This document shows positions 6,487 through 13,793 of a stretch of DNA of 41,932 bases, piece after piece. The notes under the pieces are model-generated. The model ran no database searches. It saw only the letters and a list, made by a program, of their open reading frames with translations, and was not told the DNA's origin. Within the stretch, counting starts at the first letter, position 1. Every line of letters begins with the position of its first letter. The translations under genes and the position numbers were made by a program. Source of the DNA: Armatimonadota bacterium (lineage in GTDB: Bacteria > Armatimonadota > UBA5829 > DSUL01); NCBI GenBank assembly GCA_020846715.1, contig JADLDK010000002.1, forward strand, positions 1 to 41,932. Reading direction: 5' to 3'.

Positions 6487-6695
6487 GGATGCCGTCCACG
6501 AGCAGGCTGCTCACACCGGTCGTCTATGACCAGGCGCTGACGCCCAGAGTTTTCCACCTGACGAAGGACCGGAGCACAGCTCTATGTGATGCCTCCGGCA
6601 CACTTACCTATACGCTACTCAGTGAGCGGCGCAACATTTGCCGGGAGTGCGAGAAAATGGAGGCCAAGGATGGCGCACCCGAAGCGCGCGACTGA
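6483..6695 (+). CDS. Small putative zinc-binding protein
   Basis: 70 residues, ATGA overlap with the integrase. It contains VFHLTKDRSTALCD and a CREC pair near the C-terminus. The same order (TFHL, then a Cys after about 12 residues, then a CxxC) appears in the gene at 10450, so the two are probably paralogues. A third or fourth ligand may be histidine or come from a dimer. Function unknown. Confidence 0.55.
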   Translation: MRMPSTSRLLTPVVYDQALTPRVFHLTKDRSTALCDASGTLTYTLLSERRNICRECEKMEAKDGAPEARD

Positions 6696-6986
6696 CTCTC
6701 TCACAGAGAAACAGTGGATGCGACAGGTGGTGGACCTGGCCAAAACTCTCGGCTGGAGCACGTATCACCCGTACCTCTCGATCTACTCAGCCAAGGGCTG
6801 GCCTGATCTGGCACTCTGGCGCGAGCGCCTGATACTGGCAGAGCTCAAGACCTCTAATGGCCGGTTGTCACCGTCTCAGGTGGAGAGGTTATCACAGGTC
6901 TCAAAACTGCTGGCGTTGAGGTCTACGTCTGGAGGCCCGAGCACCTGGACGAAGTCGTGGCTGTGTTGAGGGAGCGGCGCGGATGA
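6670..6986 (+). pseudogene. VRR-NUC nuclease gene with frameshift
   Basis: From ATG 6670, residues 1-72 match the VRR-NUC (PD-(D/E)xK-like) fold: SAKGWPDLALW and LILAELKT carry the catalytic Asp and Glu-x-Lys. After LSPSQVE the frame runs into an unrelated tail ending at 6969. In the -1 frame the sequence continues as LKTAGVEVYVWRPEHLDEVV, the normal C-terminus of this family, ending at 6986 with an ATGA overlap to the next gene like other junctions here. An extra AG in GAGAGG near 6883-6887 explains it. It may be a mutation or a sequencing error; no canonical slippery heptamer is present. The core catalytic residues precede the shift, so activity could remain. Confidence 0.8.
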
Positions 6987-9532
6987 GTGGATTGCTGACT
7001 CACATTCCGGAAGAGCTGAAGGCGCTGCGGCAGTGGATCCTGTGGCGCGGCGTCCTGCGAGATGGCGACCTGGCAAAAGTGCCGATCGACGTCAACGGCG
7101 CGCCTGGCGCTCAGGTCCATCCCGAGCGGTGGGTTACATTCGAAGAGGCGCTGGCCGCTCTCGAACGTAACCGGGCGGATGGTCTCGGGTTCGCCTTCTG
7201 CCGCGACTCGCGCATTATTGGCATAGACTTGGACGATTGCGTAGATGAAGGCTCTATCACGCGGCAGGCCGACCGCATCGTGCGGCGCCTGAATTCCTAC
7301 ACGGAAGCTTCACCGTCCAAGACCGGCTTACACATCTACGTGATGGCCGAAATGCCGGGCAAGCGAAACCGCTGTCAGAATCTGGAAATCTACCCGGACG
7401 GGCGTTTTTTCACCGTCACCGGCGAGCGCTGGCCCGGAGTTTCTGAACATGTAGAAGAGCGCCAGCAAGAGCTGAACGATATCTACGCGGAGTATTTCCC
7501 GCCAGAGCCGCTGAATCCGGTCGCTCCTGCTGGCGCGCCTCTGGCACTGGGTGATGAAGATCTCCTGGCCAAGGCGTTCAAAGCCAAAAACGGCGCCCGA
7601 TTCTCCTCACTATGGTACGGTGACACTTCCGCTTATAACGCTGATGACTCTCGCGCGGACCTGGCGCTGTGCCGGCTGTTGGCCTTTTGGACAGGGGGAG
7701 ACCCCGCTCAGATCGACCGACTCTTTCGCGCATCGGCGCTTTATCGTCCGAAGTGGGAACGTATCGACTACCGCGCCAGAACCATTGAATGCGCGCTGAC
7801 GGGACAGGCCGAGTTCTACAATGGCCACAAACCGGAGTCTACTGACAGTGCAGGCGAAGACGCAGAGGAATCCGTCGAGGCCGGAGCAAAGCTGCGTGAC
7901 TACAACCTGACCGACATCGGCAACGCAGAGCGGATGGCGCACCTGCACGGTGACTATATCCGCTTCTGCTACACCAACTCATCGTGGTACGTCTGGACTG
8001 GTAAGCAGTGGCTCCTGGACACCTCCGGCGCCGTCGAGCGCCGAGCGATAAGCACCATCCGCGGATTCTATCGTGAGGCGGGGGCGGCAGAAGAAGCGGA
8101 CCGTCGAAAAGTCCTGGCAAAGTGGGCGCTGACCTCCGAAGCTGGTCCGCGCGTGAAGGCGATGATCGAGATCACAAAGGCAAGCGTGCCGGTCTCGCTG
8201 GAAGAGTTCGACCGCGACGTGTGGCTCCTCAACTGCAGGAACGGCGTGGTGGATCTGAGAACTGGCAACCTGCTGGAGCACGACCCGCGCCTGATGCAGT
8301 CCAAAATCGCACCCGTGCTCTATGAGCCAGGAGTTGACCAGAGTCTATGGCTGTCGTTTCTCGCTGACGCAACCGGTGGAGACACAGAGCTGATGGCTTT
8401 CCTCCAACGCGCGGTCGGCTACTCAGTTAGTGCATCCGTCAACGAGGAAGTCCTCCTGTTTGTCCACGGACCCGGCGCATCCGGCAAAAGCACGTTTATT
8501 GAATCCATCCGCTCGGCACTCGGAGATTACGCCACGACGCTCGACTTTGAGGTCCTACTCAAAAAGGATTTCTCGAGCGGTGGAACCGGGCCCAACGCAG
8601 AGCTGGCGAAGTTGCCCGGTGTGCGCTTCGCCGCGTCAGAAGAAGTGGATCAGGGCAAGAAGCTGGCCGAAGGGCTTGTCAAGAACCTGACCGGCAACAC
8701 TCAGATTTCCGCTCGCGCGCCGCACGCCAAACGCGCAACGGAGTTCGTTCCTCAGTTCAAGCTGTGGCTGGTCGCAAACGATGCGCCCAACGTACGAGCT
8801 GACGATGACGCTCTCTGGCGCAGGATCCTGCGCTGTCCATTCGAGCAGGTTGTGCCACCCGAAAAGCGCGACCGGACACTCAAGGAGCGCCTGCGAGATC
8901 CGGCGATCGGCGGGAAGCAGATCCTCGCCTGGGCTGTCCAGGGCTGCCTCGACTGGCTGGGCCAGGGGCTGAATCCCCCGGAGGGCGTGATACAGGCAAC
9001 GGAAAAGCTGCGCACAGGAATGGATCCGTTGTCCGACTGGATTGAAGATCGCTGCGTTCTCAGCCCCTCCATCTTTACTCGACAATCTGAATTGCGTCAG
9101 AATTATGACGATTGGTGCCATGAAGTTGGCGCGCGACCAGTCGGCAAAAACACATTCGCGGCAAGCCTTAGACGAGTCGGAGGTGAAAGTCACGTCTCGA
9201 ATTCGGTCCGCGGGTGGTTCGGAATCGGCCTAAAACTACCCGAAAGTGTAGATCCAGTACGACCCGGGTCGTACTGCAGTACGACCCGAGAAGACCCCAG
9301 AAATACCGGAAATCAAGCTCAAAATGAGGATTTTCAGTACGACAGTACGACTACTCCATGTAAAGTTCCCGCAAAATTATCTCATGAAGGAAGTTTCCCG
9401 CAAAGGTCGTACTCGGTCGTACTGGATTCTGAAAACGGCCAAAATACCACTTTTGATGAAAGTGTGACCGTGCGCAAAAATGCCGATGGCACTATCACGC
9501 GCTATCTGCCAGATGGGAGTGTTGAGATATGA
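6983..9532 (+). CDS. Primase-polymerase / SF3 helicase
   Basis: 849 residues. The N-terminal 250 residues resemble an archaeo-eukaryotic primase-polymerase: GIDLDD (about 80-85) supplies metal-binding acids and SPSKTGLHIYV the nearby His, as in phage NrS-1 type polymerases. A linker follows, then a D5/P4-type helicase: N-terminal cap (about 310-460), Walker A GPGASGKS (496-503), and the conserved LWLVANDAP and ALWRRILRCPF motifs of superfamily 3. It would open the origin, prime and perhaps extend DNA. The last 90 residues are low-complexity, and their DNA carries iterons, so the 3' end probably doubles as the origin. Start ATG overlaps the VRR-NUC stop in its corrected frame. Confidence 0.88.
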   Translation: MSGLLTHIPEELKALRQWILWRGVLRDGDLAKVPIDVNGAPGAQVHPERWVTFEEALAALERNRADGLGFAFCRDSRIIGIDLDDCVDEGSITRQADRIVRRLNSYTEASPSKTGLHIYVMAEMPGKRNRCQNLEIYPDGRFFTVTGERWPGVSEHVEERQQELNDIYAEYFPPEPLNPVAPAGAPLALGDEDLLAKAFKAKNGARFSSLWYGDTSAYNADDSRADLALCRLLAFWTGGDPAQIDRLFRASALYRPKWERIDYRARTIECALTGQAEFYNGHKPESTDSAGEDAEESVEAGAKLRDYNLTDIGNAERMAHLHGDYIRFCYTNSSWYVWTGKQWLLDTSGAVERRAISTIRGFYREAGAAEEADRRKVLAKWALTSEAGPRVKAMIEITKASVPVSLEEFDRDVWLLNCRNGVVDLRTGNLLEHDPRLMQSKIAPVLYEPGVDQSLWLSFLADATGGDTELMAFLQRAVGYSVSASVNEEVLLFVHGPGASGKSTFIESIRSALGDYATTLDFEVLLKKDFSSGGTGPNAELAKLPGVRFAASEEVDQGKKLAEGLVKNLTGNTQISARAPHAKRATEFVPQFKLWLVANDAPNVRADDDALWRRILRCPFEQVVPPEKRDRTLKERLRDPAIGGKQILAWAVQGCLDWLGQGLNPPEGVIQATEKLRTGMDPLSDWIEDRCVLSPSIFTRQSELRQNYDDWCHEVGARPVGKNTFAASLRRVGGESHVSNSVRGWFGIGLKLPESVDPVRPGSYCSTTREDPRNTGNQAQNEDFQYDSTTTPCKVPAKLSHEGSFPQRSYSVVLDSENGQNTTFDESVTVRKNADGTITRYLPDGSVEI
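9256..9423. other. Iteron cluster, probable replication origin
   Basis: Seven copies of AGTACGAC or its complement lie within 168 bases: 9256, 9278, 9336 and 9344 on plus, 9268, 9406 and 9416 on minus (leftmost base given). The first two form the perfect 20-base palindrome AGTACGACCCGGGTCGTACT (9256-9275). Between the outer groups lies an AT-richer stretch flanked by two TTCCCGCAAA repeats (9366-9375, 9395-9404). Iterons plus an AT-rich element inside the replication initiator gene is the arrangement of lambda-type origins. Function is inferred. Confidence 0.75.
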
Positions 9533-9981
9533 CACCACTCTCTTCGCTCAGGCTCAAAGGCTACTCTGTCCGACTCACGTCTCAGGGACTGCTCGCAATC
9601 TCTCCAGAGCCACCAGAGACACTGCTGTCCAAAATCCGATCCCGCAAAGCGGACATCACAGCTGAGCTGCAGGTGGAACACTCAGAAGCTGCGAAACGGA
9701 TTGACCGCCTGCAGTACCGCCTGATGTGCAGTGAGATCACCCCGCAGGCCGCGGAGGAGTTGATGACCTATCTTGCCAGGCGCACTGCCGCAACTACGGC
9801 GCCAAAAGATCAACATCCGTGCCAGTGTGGCGAAACCCTGCTCTGGCACTACCGCAACGAGGACGACAGTCTCCCATTGATTTGTTACTCGTGCCACCCG
9901 CCGAGAGAAACAGACAGCGCGTGGAATATCAAATGCTTTGAAGTTTTCGCTGTGCCATTAGACGAGAAACAAGCCGCATGA
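9529..9981 (+). CDS. TubC_N-like / zinc-ribbon protein
   Basis: 150 residues. The first 50 (LRLKGYSVRLTSQGLLAISP...) resemble the small TubC_N-type domain often found just downstream of phage primase-helicases. The second half has CQCG and CYSC pairs about 27 residues apart, a likely zinc ribbon. ATGA overlap with the helicase. It probably assists replication, but no biochemical role is known to me. Confidence 0.6.
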   Translation: MTPLSSLRLKGYSVRLTSQGLLAISPEPPETLLSKIRSRKADITAELQVEHSEAAKRIDRLQYRLMCSEITPQAAEELMTYLARRTAATTAPKDQHPCQCGETLLWHYRNEDDSLPLICYSCHPPRETDSAWNIKCFEVFAVPLDEKQAA

Positions 9982-10058
9982 ATGGTCGGGCACAGGCAGA
10001 TTTGCTGTACGGGCGCAGCTCGCACAGTCGAAGAAGACAACGGAAAGGAACGATTGAA

Positions 10059-10472
10059 ATGTCACTTAGAGAAAGACTCGCGAAGGCCGAAGCAAATACC
10101 TACTCCGGCGAAAACTGGACGCCGCAGGAGGAGGGCGACATGATTTGTGGCTTTATCACGGACATCAAAACCGTGACATCTGATCACGGCGAAGCTTGCG
10201 TGCTGACCATTGCCGACGACGTGCTCGGCGAAATGGATGTGTTTTGCGGGCGCAAGAGCTTGGCCGGACAGATCCACAAACTGCGGCCGGAGGTCGGCGA
10301 GGAGATCGGGATCCGATACGACGGACAGTATCAGACGTCGTTCGGGACAGTCGGTTACAACTATACCGTGGTGATCGATAGAAATGACAGGACGGCGCCG
10401 AAGCCGCAGGCAAAGGCTGCGGCAAACCCGGTGAAAGCCGCTGCAGAGGATGATCCGTTTGCAGGCGAATAA
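10059..10472 (+). CDS. SSB-like OB-fold protein
   Basis: 137 residues from ATG 10059, with AAGGA nine bases upstream; an in-frame ATG at 9978 would add an arginine-rich leader unlike this fold. The middle (about 25-105) alternates in a beta pattern consistent with an OB fold. An Ala/Lys/Pro linker then leads to an acidic tip (EDDPFAGE) like the partner-binding DDxPF tail of bacterial SSBs. It would coat single strands at the fork and recruit the Sak4-like ATPase and helicase. Assignment is by architecture. Confidence 0.65.
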   Translation: MSLRERLAKAEANTYSGENWTPQEEGDMICGFITDIKTVTSDHGEACVLTIADDVLGEMDVFCGRKSLAGQIHKLRPEVGEEIGIRYDGQYQTSFGTVGYNYTVVIDRNDRTAPKPQAKAAANPVKAAAEDDPFAGE

Positions 10473-10653
10473 CCGACCGATGACGTGTCTCTATGACGCA
10501 TCACTGAGCAAAGAAGAACGCACGTTCCATCTGTCCCAGCGCGGCTTTATAGCGATCTGCGGAACGAGATTGAGAACTCCTGTGCGTACGCAGGCGCTGC
10601 CAAGTGCGCCGTGGTGCCGCAAGTGCCAGGAGGCTACAGGAGGTCAACGATGA
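10450..10653 (+). CDS. Small putative zinc-binding protein
   Basis: 67 residues from ATG 10450, overlapping the SSB-like gene; ATG 10480 is an alternative (57 residues), neither with a good Shine-Dalgarno. TFHLSQRGFIAICG and WCRKCQ echo VFHLTKDRSTALCD and CREC of the gene at 6483. Overlaps the next start by four bases. Function unknown. Confidence 0.55.
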   Translation: MIRLQANNRPMTCLYDASLSKEERTFHLSQRGFIAICGTRLRTPVRTQALPSAPWCRKCQEATGGQR

Positions 10654-11174
10654 CCGAGCGCCAGTGTAGCAAATGCAAAGTCGTGAAGCCGATCGACGCA
10701 TTCAGCTATCGCCCGGACAAGGGGCGCTACAATGGCGTTTGCAAAACCTGCATCGCCGCCAGAGGCAGGGCGTGGCACGCCCAGAAAAAAGAGAGCGGAG
10801 AGCCTGTTTTCAAACTCCGGATGTACAAATCCAGAGCCAAAAAGTGGACAGGCACACTCCACAGCGCAACACCGCCGCCGCCTGAACGGGTCCAGACCGC
10901 CGATGAGCACCGCTACGGCAACCCGCAGAGAGTTGTCAACGGCGAGATCCATCGTGAGTGCAAACTCTGTGGCGCAATCGAAAAGACCAGACCAGACGGC
11001 ACGGTGTACGGTGATGACCTCACAACTCGCTGTGACGAGGTGCAGCGGCGAGACGGCTATACGCCCGAGTTTCGAGCCGGAGAATACCGCCGAATCCTCG
11101 AAAATGTCCGCTACGCTGAAGTGTGCGACAGTCACTGGCCATCTGACAACGGCATGGGGTACGTGGAAGCTTGA
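10650..11174 (+). CDS. Zinc-finger protein, HNH-associated type
   Basis: 174 residues from ATG 10650, preceded by a perfect AGGAGGT (10638-10644). CSKCKVVKPIDAFSY and CKTC match the CxxC...F...CxxC finger common in phage HNH and recombination endonucleases. A second CKLCG near residue 119 and a later Cys could make another site. I do not see the H-N-H catalytic triad, so nuclease activity is not claimed. Probably DNA-binding. Confidence 0.55.
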   Translation: MTERQCSKCKVVKPIDAFSYRPDKGRYNGVCKTCIAARGRAWHAQKKESGEPVFKLRMYKSRAKKWTGTLHSATPPPPERVQTADEHRYGNPQRVVNGEIHRECKLCGAIEKTRPDGTVYGDDLTTRCDEVQRRDGYTPEFRAGEYRRILENVRYAEVCDSHWPSDNGMGYVEA

Positions 11175-11410
11175 TGAAGCGCGATCCGCTCCAACTTGAC
11201 GCATTGACGGAAAGGCAGAGACTCAACGCAACACCGGTGGAGTCGCTGGCGCAGAGCAAGCGGCCGACTCAGGTCACGTACCTCCGACTGGAGCCGCACG
11301 TCATCACGATGATCGACCAACTGTGTGAGCGCTTCGGCTGGACGCGAGGGCGAGCCATCAGAGAGGCGATAGAGGTCATCTACTCACTCTATGTGGAGTC
11401 GGACGGCTGA
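11174..11410 (+). CDS. Possible ribbon-helix-helix regulator
   Basis: 78 residues. The C-terminal half (QVTYLRLEPHVITMIDQL, then FGWTRGRAIREAIEVIY) has the strand-helix-helix order and spacing of Arc/MetJ proteins, with TRGRAIREA like the second helix. TGATG overlap with the preceding gene. As one of the last early genes it may regulate the leftward operon that follows or the switch to late expression; that target is a guess. Confidence 0.55.
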   Translation: MKRDPLQLDALTERQRLNATPVESLAQSKRPTQVTYLRLEPHVITMIDQLCERFGWTRGRAIREAIEVIYSLYVESDG

Positions 11411-11427
11411 AAGTTATTGGCTCGACA

Positions 11428-11652
11428 TTGGCGGCAGGAGCGACGGTCTACGATCCGTGGCACACCGCACCGGAGGAGACGCTGCGGGAGGTGTTAATGC
11501 TCTGCGCTTTGCGCGCCAGGGCGGAGCGAGATCGGGCTTTGACCGGTGACTTTGACGCCGATAGGCGTGCTTACGAGGATTGCCTGGTGCTGCTGACAGC
11601 GCCACAGGGGGTTAGCGTCGATGTGCTCCTGGCGTGGCTCCTGGAGACATAA
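11428..11652 (+). CDS. Hypothetical protein ending early operon
   Basis: 74 residues from TTG 11428; the start is uncertain because no clear ribosome site is visible. Helical, acidic, no cysteine pair or membrane span, no family recognised. It converges on the leftward operon, and its stop codon overlaps the A-rich flank of the terminator hairpin between them. Confidence 0.45.
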   Translation: MAAGATVYDPWHTAPEETLREVLMLCALRARAERDRALTGDFDADRRAYEDCLVLLTAPQGVSVDVLLAWLLET

Positions 11653-11681
11653 AAAAAGCCCGGAGGGGAACACTCCGGGCT
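11651..11681 (-). terminator. Intrinsic terminator of leftward operon
   Basis: AGCCCGGAG (11657-11665) and CTCCGGGCT (11673-11681) form a perfect 9-bp stem with a 7-base loop. On the minus strand it is followed by a run of seven U, a strong rho-independent terminator. On the plus strand no U-tract follows, so rightward termination would be weaker. Confidence 0.9.
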
Positions 11682-11689
11682 AGTGAGAG

Positions 11690-11878
11690 TTAGTCTTTCC
11701 GGCTGACCTTCGGCGCCCGCCTGCGCCGGTAAGTGCAAGCGGACTCCGGAATCAGCCAATTCCTGCCGTAGCGCTCGCCCTTGAGCACTCCGGCCTGCAA
11801 TAATTCCTGGACGCGTCGCAGGCTGACGCCCATGACGGCGGCGGCCTGCTCGGTTGTCAGCAGCTTCTTGGCGCTCAT
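11690..11878 (-). CDS. Excisionase-like HTH_17 protein
   Basis: 62 residues. LLTTEQAAAVMGVSLRRVQELLQAGVLKGERYGRNWLIP is the MerR-like winged helix of the HTH_17/excisionase family (LTTxEAAxxLGVSxxxVxxxxxxGxLxxxRxGRxWxIP), with a basic C-terminal tail. It could be the directionality factor for the serine integrase or a repressor of its own operon. Last gene of the leftward operon, 8 bases from the terminator stem; its start overlaps the previous stop. Confidence 0.8.
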   Translation of the reverse strand: MSAKKLLTTEQAAAVMGVSLRRVQELLQAGVLKGERYGRNWLIPESACTYRRRRAPKVSRKD

Positions 11879-12207
11879 GCACCCTCCGGCTGCGACAACG
11901 CGGCGATAATGGCTGCACTAGATGTGCCGTGCTCGACCATTACCTGATAACAACTCGCGGACCCGCGCAAGTGATAGACACCCGCCGCGGGATCCGTGGA
12001 AGGCTCTTCCTCCTGGAGTGGACGAAGATCCTCGTCCATCTCCAGGTATCGGATCCCCTGGAGTTTCAGGTCATTATCAACGGTGATAATGACCTCACCG
12101 CACCCGCGGTAATTGCTGACTAATTCCTCCGGCACGTCCCAGACGCCGGCTATCGCCGGGTGGAACTGTCCCCTGTTTCGCTGGTAAATGCCCTTTATCA
12201 TGTCCAT
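11875..12207 (-). CDS. Hypothetical protein, leftward operon
   Basis: 110 residues. N-terminus MDMIKGIYQRNRGQFH; a middle rich in Asp and Glu (MDEDLRPLQEEEP). No motif recognised and no membrane segment. Overlaps genes on both sides, so translation is coupled. Confidence 0.6.
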   Translation of the reverse strand: MDMIKGIYQRNRGQFHPAIAGVWDVPEELVSNYRGCGEVIITVDNDLKLQGIRYLEMDEDLRPLQEEEPSTDPAAGVYHLRGSASCYQVMVEHGTSSAAIIAALSQPEGA

Positions 12208-12587
12208 ATTGCCTCCATGATTCGGGCATCGCGGTCAGCTCTCGCTCGGTCGCCGCGTGCGTGCTTCTCCGCAGCAACTTTTTCGCGGGCTTCTTCTTCG
12301 TCCCACCTCTTCCGCCACACCCCCTGGCGGTAAAGGTTGCGGCCTTTGATCCTCAATTTGGACCCGTCGGCCCTCAGCAGCGTGAAAGTGTGCTGCTGCT
12401 TGCTTGCGCCGTAGCTCTCAGCTACGACGGTCGCTGTCTCACGGACAAAACCCTCGAAGCGGGCGCTGCGGTACGAGCCACTAAAAGTGGCTCGATCAAA
12501 CCGTACCTCGTCGCCCTCCACCACGTCGCCCGTGGCGTTGACGGGGTAATCGGAATCCCCCGTGTAGTTGCTCGTGCTATACGGCAT
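12198..12587 (-). CDS. Hypothetical protein, beta N-terminus
   Basis: 129 residues from ATG 12587, with GGAGGAGG seven bases upstream; a start at 12608 would extend into the neighbour. The first 90 residues alternate as a small beta barrel (GDVVEGDEVRFDRATFSGSY, then FTLLRADGSKLRIKGRNLYR), followed by a highly charged Glu/Lys/Arg helix. No known family. It could bind nucleic acid through the barrel. Confidence 0.6.
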   Translation of the reverse strand: MPYSTSNYTGDSDYPVNATGDVVEGDEVRFDRATFSGSYRSARFEGFVRETATVVAESYGASKQQHTFTLLRADGSKLRIKGRNLYRQGVWRKRWDEEEAREKVAAEKHARGDRARADRDARIMEAIWT

Positions 12588-13120
12588 CAGTTTGCCTCCT
12601 CCAGCCACTCCGCGACGATCTCTTCAGCTATCGACCTGGTGGTGATGACCACCACGTCGTCGTCCTCAACGTCGCCGACCATGTCTGCTATGACAGCCTC
12701 GCGGCTCTCTCCGCTGGCCAGCCTACTGGCCAACTCCTCGCGGGCTGGCTCCCACCAGTCCGCATCGGCTAGAGCGTAGCGCAGGTAGCCGTCCTGCGCT
12801 GCTATGACCTGCTCCACGGGGTCGGTGTCTGGGTCTCTCTCCTCTCCTCGCGACGCCCAAGCCGCCTCAATTGCGGCGACGAGAGCGTCTCGCTCGCCGC
12901 GTAGCCAGTCTAGCGATACGCTGCGACCGATTTCCCAACGCCGCTCCAGGGCGTAATAGATGTCGGGTGACACGCCGGATTCCGACTCGTGCTGGGAGTA
13001 GACTCCCAGCACTGTTCCGTCCGTCCAGAGATAGTAGTTGTGCCCTCGGCCCTGCCGGGTGTCCTCTGCTAGTTCGGACTGCGGACTGTCGAGTATCTTG
13101 TCTAGCTGTGTAGTGTTCAT
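12587..13120 (-). CDS. Hypothetical acidic protein
   Basis: 177 residues, strongly acidic, with repeated Asp/Glu clusters (EERDPDTDPVEQ and GDVEDDDVVV). N-terminal 60 residues include a WTDGTVLGVY strand pair. No family recognised. TGATG overlap with the following gene. The ribosome site GGAGACGAAA before the ATG closely copies those of the two upstream genes. Confidence 0.6.
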   Translation of the reverse strand: MNTTQLDKILDSPQSELAEDTRQGRGHNYYLWTDGTVLGVYSQHESESGVSPDIYYALERRWEIGRSVSLDWLRGERDALVAAIEAAWASRGEERDPDTDPVEQVIAAQDGYLRYALADADWWEPAREELASRLASGESREAVIADMVGDVEDDDVVVITTRSIAEEIVAEWLEEAN

Positions 13121-13142
13121 TTTCGTCTCCCTCTAAAAATGA

Positions 13143-13352
13143 CTAAAAACGACTCAGCGCCTTCATCGAGATATCGATCATCTCTGACGCCTGTCTCTTG
13201 GTTAGCGCCCCGTTGATAAACTCGTTTCCGTTGCCACCCTCTTCGAGGATGAGCTTCGCCAGCAACCAGCATTGCCTCTCGGTTGCGCCCTTGTCACCCG
13301 CCCTGGCAGCGGCGGTGTCCAAAATCCTCGCAATCACTTTCTGCTCGCTCAT
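13143..13352 (-). CDS. Small helical protein
   Basis: 69 residues: ILDTAAARAGDKGATERQCW, then LTKRQASEMIDI. The layout resembles the C-terminal helical piece (ATERQxxxL...LTKxxASxLI) often seen at the ends of phage single-strand-annealing and zinc-finger proteins, here free-standing. This is resemblance only. The ribosome site GGAGAACGAAA abuts the ATG. Confidence 0.6.
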   Translation of the reverse strand: MSEQKVIARILDTAAARAGDKGATERQCWLLAKLILEEGGNGNEFINGALTKRQASEMIDISMKALSRF

Positions 13353-13375
13353 TTTCGTTCTCCCTGGTCTTGTCG

Positions 13376-13711
13376 TTACAGCACTGCGATAATTTCGCAG
13401 TCGCTGACCACCTCTTCGCCCGGATCAAATGTCCGGGCATCATCCAGACCTGTGCATTGCCATCCAGCTACTAAGTACGGGACGCCAACATATCGATCCG
13501 GGTCATGCTCCAGCACCTTAAACGCTGTGGATAAGCGCAAGATGCACGTCCCCGGCAGTGTCTCATCAGTTACAGTGTTGTCCATCCACTCACGAGAAGG
13601 GGGGAAGATGTGGCCAACAAGAAGGCCGGGTGTGTCCCACCGGACGCCAAAAACCAAATCATCTGCGTATTGGTCGATGATGTTTTGGATTTTTTCTGGG
13701 TCTAATTTCAT
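13376..13711 (-). CDS. Hypothetical protein, first of leftward operon
   Basis: 111 residues, acidic, starting MKLDPEKIQNIIDQYADDLV. Mixed alpha/beta by pattern; two central prolines and LVAGWQCTGLDDARTFDPG. No family recognised. Strong AAGGAG with the GGAGAACGAAA leader. First gene after the promoter at 13793-13765. Confidence 0.6.
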   Translation of the reverse strand: MKLDPEKIQNIIDQYADDLVFGVRWDTPGLLVGHIFPPSREWMDNTVTDETLPGTCILRLSTAFKVLEHDPDRYVGVPYLVAGWQCTGLDDARTFDPGEEVVSDCEIIAVL

Positions 13712-13764
13712 TTTCGTTCTCCTTATCCCTTCGGGCTGGTCTCAACTGACCAACCTCTATATAT

Positions 13765-13793
13765 ATTATCGCACTTTGACGCGATAAAGTCAA
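13765..13793 (-). promoter_or_regulatory. Leftward promoter with nested operators
   Basis: On the minus strand TTGACT (13793-13788), a 17-base spacer and GATAAT (13770-13765) make a promoter for the leftward operon. Two inverted repeats overlap it: TTATCGC/GCGATAA (13766-13772/13781-13787) and TTGAC/GTCAA (13776-13780/13789-13793). A regulator bound there would cover both boxes. Candidates are the excisionase-like protein, the RHH-like protein or the main repressor. Confidence 0.72.

Noticed and set aside
9978..10058. Upstream in-frame extension of the SSB-like protein
   Set aside because: Adds an Arg/Ser-rich leader unlike OB-fold proteins, while ATG 10059 has an AAGGA site.
11657..11681. 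Bidirectional terminator
   Set aside because: The stem is symmetrical but only the minus strand has a U-tract after it, so I call it for the leftward operon.
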